Below, piece after piece: positions 10,478-19,892 of a DNA stretch of 64,000 bases. Positions within the stretch are counted from its first letter, which is position 1. Every line of letters begins with the position of its first letter. The notes beneath the pieces are model-generated. The model was given only the letters and a program-made list of their open reading frames with translations. It made no database searches and had not been told where the DNA came from. Source of the DNA: Phaeodactylum tricornutum CCAP 1055/1 (taxonomy: Eukaryota; Bacillariophyta; Bacillariophyceae; Surirellales; Neidiaceae); contig NC_011670.1 of assembly GCF_000150955.2 (NCBI RefSeq), positions 1 to 64,000 of the forward strand. Direction: 5' to 3'. The position numbers and the translations under genes are program-made.

Positions 10478-12155
10478 CTAATGATCGTCGCTTGCTAACG
10501 AAATCCACGTTCCGAGTACGGCAAACATTGCCCCAAATAAGATCATGAGCTTGTTAAAAAGGACTTCGCCAGGGAAAAACAATGCTGCAATTCGGTTGCC
10601 TTTCTTGTTTTTCTTGGCGAGCAAGCTGATATTTACAATAGCAGGGAAGATGTAGATAACAACGGATCCAAATACGCTTCCCACAATCCCGATTACGGTG
10701 GCGAGTTCGTGTTCCGTAACAAAGCATGCGGCAACCGCAATTGCCGACAGAATACCAAAGGAGATGGTGTTCTGCTTCAAATCACGGTTCGTGGTGTTTG
10801 GCTGGTCCAGTTTGAGTAGCGAAAACAATGCTGCCTTGAGGCCAGCGAACATTAGCGCGTATCCAGAAATAATGGCAATCCCGGTAAAGAGACGAGCCGC
10901 CGTTGCCATAAGATCCACCGAGCTATGATAATTGTTGAGAAGCAATGCCTGAGAATGCTTTCCGAAAGTGGCAAATCCAAGCATCATCATACACCAAAAA
11001 ACTAAACCAGTTCCGCCAATGCCTGCCGCCATGACTCCTTTAAGAGTCGGAACCGTACGATCTTTGAGCTCCATGTAGTATTTGACCGCGTTATAGTGAC
11101 ATGCGTAGGCAACACAGCACATGTTCATCAAAGTAAAAAGGCCTTTGCCGGCGTACATGGAAGGAATGTCCGCCAGATACCCTAGTACCCCAGATTGTGT
11201 GTGTGGAAAGTTGGCTAGAGGTGCCGGTTGAAACTTGGTTGCCATGAGATCAAAATACTTTCCACCTTCAGCGTAGGATCCATCAACCAGTCTTTTCCCC
11301 ACAAAGAAAACTGTGTAAAATATGCCAAGCAAGCCTGTCATGGAGCTGTACTTGAGAGCCGAAAGGTCTTTCTTCAAGCATAGTGGTAAAATGGGAACTG
11401 CGTGGAGCAGGAGTAGCACGGGCCAGCGTTTTTGTAGCACCGATGGAAGGCCCTTCACACCAGAAACGAGTGACCCAAAGATGTCGCCGATAAACGCAGA
11501 GTAGAAAAGTAAACATCCCACGGTCAAGAATACGCATCCAACATCTGGTATGTATGTGGTGAGTTTCCCATTTGGTACAGTTCGTTCCCACACCGCAGAC
11601 AAAGATTCCCCGGCGGCATGCTCTTCCTTAGACTGCACCAATACAACATCGGCTGCCCGCGCGAAGGACACAAGTGAATACCAACTCAAGGCACCAAAAA
11701 CAACAAGGACCGCAGTTGCGAGGACCGGACCTGTGCCGCCTGCCGCCGCCATTCCGTAGGCTTTATGATTCAAACAGGGAAAAAATGAGATGAGTGATAT
11801 GAGTACACGCTCGCTTGTGTCAGAATGTAAGCTCCGTATTGTAAGTCCTACCTATTGGAAGCATCCCGTGCGGGCACAAATCGGCCAAAACGTTGGCCAC
11901 TGCCGTTGGTGATGACATGAGCTCATCGTCGTGCCCTACCGAAGTCGCGACGTGCTTCTTCGTTAGAACTCGCTTCCCCTTTGGAGCGGGGATCGCAGCG
12001 GCACCACCTCGGATAGCAGTCACAGAGCTCACAGTATACGTCGGTCGTGCCGCTGTGGTTGAAAACAATGAAATTGATCCGTCCGCTATGGATGGACGCA
12101 AACATGATAACAGGATTGCAAGCCCGAAGAAGAGCTTGCTTTTGGAATGAATCAT
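10478..12155 (-). CDS. AAAP-family amino-acid transporter, two exons
   Basis: Exons 12155-11852 and 11760-10478 are joined across a 91-nt GT-AG intron (phase 1), giving about 528 residues. The join restores the first core helix, ...HGMLPIAYGMAAAGGTGP..., the small-residue motif where AAAP/SLC38-type carriers begin. About ten further hydrophobic helices follow, matching the family's eleven-helix plan. These carriers move neutral or cationic amino acids with H+ or Na+. Unusually, exon 1 adds about 95 residues before the carrier. These start with an ER signal peptide (about 1-24, ...LLSCLRPSIADG) and then a Ser/Thr/Lys-rich stretch. This could be a plastid-envelope or endomembrane targeting extension, although the classic A-F cleavage site is not clear. 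The substrate is not predictable. Confidence 0.8.
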
Positions 12156-12834
12156 TTTCTATTTTGAATGAAGCTGAATGTGACGAGTAAGGAAGACTTT
12201 GTGTTGATCCTTGCGTAGTTAAATAGCAATTGACGGTGACTGTGAGCACAATAACTTCTCGACAGTATTCATATCGGGCGATGTCGTCATTTGGCGAAAT
12301 CGGTGGCTATTTTCATGTCAAGTGTCAGTTACTTGGTGTCTCCAGCTGTCGGGGGGAGGGGGGATTTGATTGTGGAACCGGGGAACCGCACGAAACAAAT
12401 CCAATTGCATCAACATGGAAAAACGCGAGTACGTTTGGGTCGTAAAGTGTCCAAACCTGCCGATCGTCATCCCTACGCTGATCTCTCGTCCAAAGAGGCC
12501 ACGATCGCTGTGGAAGAGAGCCTTGCCTAGTAGTGACCACATGCCCAAGATAAAAAACTTTGGTCTTGTTTACTGTTTTTGTAAGGCATTTTGCATCTAC
12601 GTATTTGGTTATGATTTGAACGGAAAAGTGGGATTTCGTGAAGAATTGGCGTAAAGGTTGCTCCGCTTCGGAGCACTAGTCGTCGAAAAATCTGGCTGTC
12701 TAAACGAAGAAAGTCGCGACCTAATCCATCCCTACTGTTGTGGAAATTTGTGTCTATTCTTGACGCCATGCAATATTGACTGCTAACCAGTGGAAGGGCG
12801 CCGCGCAGGATACCCGAATTTTGAAACATCGACC
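12156..12834. other. Intergenic between two minus-strand genes
   Basis: Holds the promoter of the AAAP transporter, with a TGACTGTGA motif about 80 bp upstream of its start, and the 3' flank of the CXC gene. A perfect 6-bp stem with a 3-nt loop (GCTCCG-CTT-CGGAGC) lies at 12660-12674. A homopurine run sits near 12353-12365. No gene was found. Confidence 0.5.
12237..12245 (+). promoter_or_regulatory. TSACWGTSA motif upstream of the AAAP transporter
   Basis: TGACTGTGA, 82 bp upstream of the transporter start codon. It is one of 17 non-coding instances of this near-palindrome in the window. Confidence 0.4.
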
Positions 12835-14205
12835 CTAGACCATTTCATTGCGTGTTGGAATAGATGGCGTATGCATACTTTCTACCTTTCGATTTTCGCA
12901 ATTGAGACAACAACACTTGTCAGCACACGAGAGACCGTTTCGAAAGCATTCGCAGTATTTGCGGATGCATTTGTTGTTTTTACACGCGCACCCGAGTCCT
13001 ACAGGTCGATCTTTGGTTTGAAAGGCATCTGGGCGCTTTTGCAAAGTATGCTTGATCGCTTGCTTCCGTTCTGGGTGATCTTCTACTGAATTCGCGCAGG
13101 CTATGCATGTACAAATTCCTGGCTGGCACATTTTTCCGGCCTGAAAGCAGGTGCAATAAAGTTTGAGGCAGCGTGACCGAATACAGTTGCAAGCAACTTG
13201 GCCAGCGGGCAGCTTTTGTACAGCACTGGCGACACCTGCTGTAACAAACGCCCTAGGATTTCGGGCGAGAATTGCTCGAATCGCATTCGTACGGGCACCT
13301 TGGGGACCGCTTTCGTTTATGGTGTTCTTGCACGCTGTACAGTTACAGTTAATTGGATTACATCGTCGTCCTGCCTTGAAGCAGTCACAGTACAATGCGA
13401 CACACTTCGACTTCGGGCAGCTGCAGCCCGTCGGGTTTTCTTGTAGTGGGCCGATTTCGAGTGTTGCAGATACGAGCAAATCAAATTTGTCGAATCCTTT
13501 CGTACGTTTCACCTGTACTTCCATCCTTGGTAGTAGAGCGCGCTTACCGGTATATCTAGAGTCTTTTTCGGAAAATACGGCGCCTCTTGGGGAGCGCAAA
13601 TCTGGAGGCGTTGGGGGGTCTTCGTTGGACACTGAAACCGGAACTTCGTGTTCTAGGGTAGGAAGAGCAGACTTGAAGGGATAAGATGTATACCGTCGGT
13701 CGGTCGAAGAGGGAGAGTCACTGATAGGTGCCATACCGCGACCACGGTAATAATGAGTAGTCTGTGTTTGTCTTTTGCCTTTGGCAATGGAGAGACATGC
13801 TTGTCGACCTCGTGTCCAAGTCAAAGAAGGAGGGTGCGACCGGTCATTGCGACGACTGTACGAATACCGTTCACTCGAAACTGAGAACCCAGTAGATGTG
13901 GGTGGATGAGTCCAATGCCACGAACCGTGCTCTTCATCAGAGCACGCTACGCCACGAATGGGCTGGTGTGCATTTTGGTTGAAGCCATTTTGAGCGTCAT
14001 TCGACGAATGAGCAAGACGTAAACTCATAGAGTGATCAGGTCTCGTTCGATACCCTTGTCCATCTTCAATACTTCCATTCTTGGGAACTTGGTCAAAGAC
14101 ACTTACCCCAGAATGATACACGGAGCGATTTTGCTCACTCTCACTTCCCCGCTCAATATGACTGAAATTCTCGACGTCATAGGCATACGATGGTCGTGGC
14201 ATCAA
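12835..14205 (-). CDS. Tesmin/TSO1-like CXC protein with three CXC repeats
   Basis: 456 residues in one exon. Residues 1-250 are polar and disordered-looking. Three Cys-rich CXC motifs follow at about 260-293, 339-371 and 406-438, each with the CxCxxxxC...YCxCF...C...CxCxxC pattern. They are separated by two linkers carrying the family hallmark: RNPRAF at 315-320 and a variant, KRPDAF, at 390-395. CPP/LIN54-type proteins bind the DNA motif TTYGAA through tandem CXC motifs and act in cell-cycle and developmental transcription (LIN54 in DREAM). Two CXC motifs is the usual number, so three with two linkers is unusual. It is probably a nuclear DNA-binding regulator; targets are unknown. Confidence 0.88.
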   Translation of the reverse strand: MMPRPSYAYDVENFSHIERGSESEQNRSVYHSGVSVFDQVPKNGSIEDGQGYRTRPDHSMSLRLAHSSNDAQNGFNQNAHQPIRGVACSDEEHGSWHWTHPPTSTGFSVSSERYSYSRRNDRSHPPSLTWTRGRQACLSIAKGKRQTQTTHYYRGRGMAPISDSPSSTDRRYTSYPFKSALPTLEHEVPVSVSNEDPPTPPDLRSPRGAVFSEKDSRYTGKRALLPRMEVQVKRTKGFDKFDLLVSATLEIGPLQENPTGCSCPKSKCVALYCDCFKAGRRCNPINCNCTACKNTINESGPQGARTNAIRAILARNPRAFVTAGVASAVQKLPAGQVACNCIRSRCLKLYCTCFQAGKMCQPGICTCIACANSVEDHPERKQAIKHTLQKRPDAFQTKDRPVGLGCACKNNKCIRKYCECFRNGLSCADKCCCLNCENRKVESMHTPSIPTRNEMV

Positions 14206-14543
14206 AGCGTTTTATTAATCTCAAAGTTGGTGATATTTGGAGACTTCACACTAATTTTATGACTGTGGTTTCCCAGGGTATTACGGCTGGAAAGATCGAT
14301 CAACTCCCTAGTTGTGCATTGTTTCAAAATATAGTTCGATTTTTCAGATTTTGGAGAGAGAAAAATTTCCAGCAACGTCTTGGCGTACCTCCATTAAGAA
14401 AGTTAATACTAAGCCCCTTTTTGTTCAAAGTCTCAAACATGTGTGGACCGTTCGAACGCAATGAATTTGTTACGTTGAGTTTTCAAGCAAAATTATGTTT
14501 TCAGACCAATCCTATCTCTCAAGCGAGTATCTTTAAAACCACA
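14206..14543. other. Intergenic, CXC gene promoter and NOG2 3' flank
   Basis: An AT-rich 338-bp spacer between two minus-strand genes. A 221-codon plus-strand frame crosses it, but it runs on antisense into NOG2 and has no protein-like features. Confidence 0.5.
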
Positions 14544-16370
14544 CTATTCGTCCCATTTACCGTCTCCGATCAAGATACTCGAAGTGTCAATTACTGTCTC
14601 CGTGTCAGCAATGGCTGCATGATCATTCGTTTTAGTTTCGACACCTTCTTCGTCTTGTTCCATTTCTTTCTCGACAACAACCACATCATCCAGATTCTGC
14701 TCCTCGATTTGGATTGCCTGCTCAGTAGCAACTGTCTTCTGATCTTCCTCTACCTTAAGCTCAGGTGGAGGAATAAAATGGGGGAGACGGCCCCGTTGGA
14801 AATCGTTGATAATCATAAGTGCCGCAGTCCGAATACAGGGGTCACCACCCTTTAGCAAACGACCTGATCGCCTCGCGATCATTTCCATAAGCTCTCCGCT
14901 ACTACTCCATGTCTCCTCTCCATCCTTTGGTAGCTTGTATTGTGCCGCAATGTGCTCACGTTTCACCTTGCCCATAATCGCATCGATAAAGTCCTCTGGA
15001 TTTTCCAAGCGCTCCGCTCGAACCACTCCCTTGAGCACGGAATCCTCTTCCGTATCACCAGCTGTATCGACAACAACACCGGGACAGTCGATAAGGGATA
15101 TTCGTTTGAAGAGGGTAACATACTGCCAGATTTTGGTTTCACCAGGAATGGGTGCCACTTTGCAAGATTTTTTTGAAATGAGTGTATTGATGACCGACGA
15201 TTTGCCAACATTGGGATAGCCAATAACACCAACACTGATTTGCTTTTTGTCTTCGTGAAGCTTTCCAAACTGTCGTAGTAAGCTTATTAAGGCCCCTTTT
15301 CCAAACGCATTTGTTAGTGATGCATGAAAGGCGATGGTTGGACGAACGGCAGCCAACTCGCCCATCCATCGCTTGGCAACCCAGTTCGGCACGAGATCGA
15401 TCTTGTTCAAAACAAAGACCAAGTGCTTGTGAGAAGCATTTTTGGCGATATGACGTTCAATCATGGTACAGCGGGTACCCGGTACATTTCGAGCATCAAT
15501 GATATGCAAAACAACATCTGAACAATCCACGACTTTAAAGAACTCTCCCCAAATTCGTTTTGATTGTCCCTTAAGGAAGAGATCGTCTTTCTTCTCATGC
15601 CGCCAGTCAATGCCCTCGCCTTCGGAGCGCTCCAAGTGTGAGTCTCGGCCCCAGGGAACGATACCCTCACGAGTGTTGACTTGTTGATACGTTCCTTGGC
15701 TCTTCTGTGCCGTTTCTAAGAGCGACGAGTAGGCGGAAGGCTCATGTTCCGTATTGGACAACACTACTATAGCCTCTCCTTCGCCAGTCTTGATGTCTTC
15801 TTTGCTGTCTGCCGATTCAGCCGCGCGTTGTACGAAAAGCTGATCAAGTTTGACTCTCTTTCGACGAGAATTCTTTCCAAATGCTTGATCGAACGGCTCT
15901 TGTTCTAAAAGCGCGGCTTTCTGGTTTCCGGCCTTGTACTCGGCGGCATCCTGTAAGAGGCCCATTGGCAGCTTTTTGCGTTTAAGGACTACGGAGTATG
16001 GATCAGCCACTTTCTCCGTCATTTCTTGACGAAAACGATCGAGTTCGGTGGCACCAACCACGCGCGTATTCCCGAACCATCGGCGATCGGGTTGTATGCG
16101 TCCAGTGGAGGCTTCGATTTTTCGATCACCGGCGCGGTCTTGCATCATAAAGGTTCCCGCCACAATCTTCCCCGCCTTGTTACGAATGGCTTTTCCATTG
16201 GAATACATTTTCAAACGCTGGATTGTTTCCGCGGAACGCTCCGACCCGGGTTGCTTGTCGCGGCGTCGGCCTTGCGTGAGTTTGGAACTCGCATTTCCCT
16301 TGGGAGTCCGATTGGTTTTTCCCGCTGAGGAAGTATTGGAGATCCCCGACTTCCATCCTGTCTTGGCCAT
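14544..16370 (-). CDS. NOG2: Nucleolar GTPase NOG2/NGP1, 60S ribosome assembly
   Basis: 608 residues from the Met chosen here; an upstream in-frame Met at 16454 would add 28. I prefer the inner start (MAKTGWK) because the added residues are unlike family N-termini. The N-terminal NGP1NT region carries the conserved YSNGKxIRNKxG and RxQPDRRWFGNTR blocks. The GTPase is circularly permuted. Counting from the upstream Met, the order is DAR at about 321, NKID (G4) at 350-353, GYPNVGKSS (G1) at 412-420 and DCPGV (G3) at 456-460. NOG2 binds pre-60S particles in the nucleolus and nucleoplasm and is needed before nuclear export. The C-terminal about 70 residues are acidic. It is head-to-head with USP5. 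Confidence 0.93.
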   Translation of the reverse strand: MAKTGWKSGISNTSSAGKTNRTPKGNASSKLTQGRRRDKQPGSERSAETIQRLKMYSNGKAIRNKAGKIVAGTFMMQDRAGDRKIEASTGRIQPDRRWFGNTRVVGATELDRFRQEMTEKVADPYSVVLKRKKLPMGLLQDAAEYKAGNQKAALLEQEPFDQAFGKNSRRKRVKLDQLFVQRAAESADSKEDIKTGEGEAIVVLSNTEHEPSAYSSLLETAQKSQGTYQQVNTREGIVPWGRDSHLERSEGEGIDWRHEKKDDLFLKGQSKRIWGEFFKVVDCSDVVLHIIDARNVPGTRCTMIERHIAKNASHKHLVFVLNKIDLVPNWVAKRWMGELAAVRPTIAFHASLTNAFGKGALISLLRQFGKLHEDKKQISVGVIGYPNVGKSSVINTLISKKSCKVAPIPGETKIWQYVTLFKRISLIDCPGVVVDTAGDTEEDSVLKGVVRAERLENPEDFIDAIMGKVKREHIAAQYKLPKDGEETWSSSGELMEMIARRSGRLLKGGDPCIRTAALMIINDFQRGRLPHFIPPPELKVEEDQKTVATEQAIQIEEQNLDDVVVVEKEMEQDEEGVETKTNDHAAIADTETVIDTSSILIGDGKWDE

Positions 16371-16670
16371 GGTAACAGTGCTCGCGTTTGATAGTGTACT
16401 GGTAAAGCGGTTCCTTCGTTCGCTTGGGCACGCGGCTTCCTGCGGTTGTTGCAAGAAATGCGGAAACCTTCAAAGAAAAAGGGTCTTATTTAAGCTCGTT
16501 GGGGTGTGTTTTTTGGTTGGTTTCAGAGGCGCTCGACCGACGACAGCGTGATATCAGCTACTGGTTGTTACGTACTGCCTCCTGTTAGTATCAAAACATG
16601 GGGACTGTGAATACCAGTTTACGGGATGGGGACGGACGTCGTTCCCGGGCTTGACGATTGTTCTCCTAAT

Positions 16671-16679
16671 TGACAGTGA
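16671..16679 (+). promoter_or_regulatory. TSACWGTSA motif, NOG2/USP5 promoter, copy 1
   Basis: TGACAGTGA preceded by T, giving the 10-mer shared with 9714, 16838, 21537 (reverse) and 31999 (reverse). Confidence 0.4.
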
Positions 16680-16838
16680 AAACAATTCCATTTTCCGTAT
16701 TGATAGGAATGTTGTTCTGTATCTAAGCAAATGATCTCTATCCCTACCCTATCCTAACGGTGGGGATCGCACCGCCAGAACGGGACTGCATCATCGTAAC
16801 TTATAGGCGCGACCATGGCGTTAGGGCCGTATGTCAAT

Positions 16839-16847
16839 TGACAGTGA
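16839..16847 (+). promoter_or_regulatory. TSACWGTSA motif, NOG2/USP5 promoter, copy 2
   Basis: TGACAGTGA, 78 bp upstream of the USP5 start codon. Confidence 0.4.
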
Positions 16848-16916
16848 GCACCATTCTTTGGTCACAGTTATTTTTACCGTTGTTGTGAAGGCCAAAGTTC
16901 AACCCCTTGGGAAACA

Positions 16917-19611
16917 ATGGAAACCATAACCGAACTCGCAACGTTAGCCAACGTCGCTTCGCCAAGCGATGTTGTGTGGAACGAGGAATGCGCCTACACG
17001 TTCCACTCGCCGTACACGACCGATCAAGGTATCGTGGTAGATCTGAATACCTTCGTTGGGACGTGTCAAGAAATGGCGCTGACCACCAGCTCTCGAGGAA
17101 TTTTCGTGCGCATTGTCAAAAGAAGGCAACGCAAAGAAAATAAAGCCGGAGCATTGGAAACTGTCTCCGTAGAAGCACCAACAAAACTAGCTTTGGGCGT
17201 GGAGGGAGGCTTTACGACCGAAGAAGATCAGTTCGAGACCGTTTGTACAACTTCCGTTGTCGTTCTGGAAAAAGTTGGCAGCCTGGTACAGATTGCAGCC
17301 GAAATCCCCTACACGGAAGAATCCAAGGGGACTTTCCCCACTATGGTGGCCATCAGTGTAGATTCCATCCTCAATCACGCCGGCAATATGTTGCGACAGG
17401 ATGTCAAAACCTGGCAATTGGATCAAGATGATATTCAGGTGTCGAAGTACGCCGAAAACCTCCCTTTTGTTGACAACGGGGTCGAAATAAGCCCAGATCC
17501 AAAATCGTGGAAATGTGAGTCTTCGGGGGCGACCGAAAATTTGTGGCTCAACCTTTCCGACGGCTATATTGGCGGAGGGCGCAAAAACTGGGACGGATCG
17601 GGTGGATCCAACGGTGCCTTGGATCATTTTAAGGAATCTGCTACGCAGTATCCACTCGTTGTCAAGCTAGGAACGATCACGGCCGATTTGGAAACCGCGG
17701 ATTGTTACTCTTATGCTCCCGACGAAGACGGACCCGTCAGGATTCCGAATCTAGCCGGCCTGCTAGAAAAGCGTGGAATCAAAGTTTCTGCCATGTAAGT
17801 TACGAATTCATTCCAAAGTCCCCCTTTCACCCGACTTTGTCACCGGTTTGCTCATACGTATCTTCTATTTGAAAAATAACAGGCAAAAGACGGTGAAATC
17901 GACAGCAGAGTTAGAGGTAGAGCTAAACGCCAATTACGCCTTTGACGCGATCACCGAGGCAGGAGCGAACTTGACACCGGTGTCGGGGCCGGGTTTGCAA
18001 GGTTTGCAAAATTTGGGAAACTCATGCTATCTTAATTCGGTGATGCAGGTCTTAATGGCCGTTCCCGAGCTTAGCAAGCGCTACGGCACATCTCCAGGTG
18101 GGAGCCTCACGCAGCACAACTTATTGCAAAATGTCCCTCCCAAGGAAGCAGCAGGTAATTTGCTTACTCAGACAACCAAGCTGGCCAGCGCATTGACTTC
18201 GGGTCTCTTTGCCCATCCCATAGCCGAGGAAATAGGGCCAGATGCGAATGCTATGGTCACAGACCCAAAGTACCGATTGGCTCCACGAATGCTAAAGAAC
18301 GTTGTTGGGAAGAATCACGTCGACTTTTGTACCGGGCAGCAGCAAGATGCGGCTCAATTTCTTCAATACTACCTGGAACTCTTGGAGCTTCAGGAAAGGA
18401 AAGCTTCGGCGCGTTTGACCAAGGGAGACGGTCCTTTGTATACGACGTCTCACTTATTCGGGTTTCGCACGACGTCACGTCTGGAATGTCAAGCTGATCA
18501 GGCAGTAAAATATAAGGATAGTGCAACCGAAACTATTTGGAGCCTGAGGATTCCCATGGAGAAAGCAGTTGTTCCAAAAGATGGCGATAAGGAGGCTACC
18601 GATGTACCTGAGCAAAAGCGCCTCAAAGCCGACGACGAAGAGCCGAAACCGGTTCCTCGCCTGTCGATTGAAGCTTGCTTGGACTCTTGGGCATCGGAAA
18701 CTACTATTGACGGTTTACAATGGTCCCATTTGGGAAATGCAAAGCATTCCGCTACCCAGAAAACACGCTTGACGAACTTTCCGCGATACATCGTGTTGCA
18801 GGCGCAACGATACACACTCGGACCAGATTGGAGTCCGATCAAATTGGAAGTTAGTCTCGACGTTCCGGACGAGATGGATCTGTCCAAGTACAAATTCCTT
18901 GGCCCTTTACCAAGCGACCGTGTGGTACCGGCAGAGTCCGCAGACACCGAAGCGAAGACAGCGGATGGTCCTACTACCCCGGCCGTTGACGAAGCTGCCT
19001 TAGCACAATTGATGGACATGGGATTCTCACTGAACAGTTGTAAGCGTGCGCTGACCGCTGTCGGTGGGAACAATATAGAAGCAGCCATGGGTTGGGTGTT
19101 TGAGCACAACACGGACTCAGATTTTAACGACCCGTTGCCAGACGTTGGAACTGATGTATCTCCAGAAATTGGTAAAGCTGTGGCTGAAAGTGCTGTCCAG
19201 TCACTGGCGGATAGTTTAGGCTGTTTTTCTGTTGATCAAGTCCGAGTAGCTTTGGAAGAGACTAACGGGGCGCCTGATCGAGCTGCGGACTGGTTGTTTT
19301 CCCACATGGACGACTTGGAAGGTGCTATTTCCGCCTTGAAGAAAAACAGGGCACCCGTTGAGCCTGTGGGGTCTGAGGAAAGTGTTTCGCTAGAAGACGG
19401 ACCAGGTTTTTACAGGTTGACGGGATTGATTTCGCATATCGGAAAGAACACTGGCAGTGGTCACTATGTGGCTCACTTGAAGAAAGGAGACAAGTGGATT
19501 ATCTTTAACGACGAAAAGGTTGCTGTCTCTGAGCATCCACCGAAGGAGCATGCATACTTGTATCTACTGCAGCGTACGGATACCATCGACAGTCCGCACG
19601 AGAGCTATTAG
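16917..19611 (+). CDS. USP5: Ubiquitin-specific protease 5 / isopeptidase T
   Basis: Exons 16917-17794 and 17883-19611 are joined over an 88-nt intron, giving 868 residues (human USP5 has 858). Domain order is that of isopeptidase T: a variant UBP domain (about 10-130), a ZnF-UBP (about 195-285), the USP Cys box GLQNLGNSCYLN with Cys341, two UBA domains, and the C-terminal His box SGHYVAHLKK with the Asn-Asp of NDEKV. The enzyme takes apart free polyubiquitin chains from the proximal end. The ZnF-UBP is odd. It keeps ENLWLNL, the Arg of GGGR and YSY, which hold the ubiquitin C-terminus, but only the first zinc ligand (Cys200). The positions of the other three are Ser203, Gly220 and Gly233. 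Confidence 0.94.
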
Positions 19612-19892
19612 AAAGTAAATTATATAAACGCGATCGTCTAGCAATTTCAGTAGCTGTTAGCCTGTCACCGATGATTCGAATCCAAGCAGCTCGACTTTGA
19701 AAATGGCAAAGCTTCCATTTGTCCAAAAGAAACAATGACTCTAAGCTTGTCATGACGTAGAAATCAATGTAGGCTTACATTTAGTTTTTTTTACAACACA
19801 CTCACGTCACTTAGTTTTGCAACTGACTACGAGTTCGAGTTAAAACACTAGTCCGGCAAGGCGTTCCTTCATTCTGAAATCCTACGATCGCT

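Larger units (their letters stand above)
16371..16916. promoter_or_regulatory. Shared divergent promoter region, NOG2 and USP5
   Basis: 546 bp between start codons. It holds two exact copies of TTGACAGTGA, at 16670-16679 and 16838-16847, 168 bp apart. No TATA box was identified with confidence and no other gene is seen. Confidence 0.5.

Noticed and set aside
13163-13684. 173-codon plus-strand frame across the CXC motifs
   Set aside because: Antisense shadow of the Cys-rich coding region, without protein-like features.
19660-19690. GATTCGAATCC-like string near the USP5 3' flank suggesting a tRNA
   Set aside because: The flanks cannot form a cloverleaf. It is probably chance.
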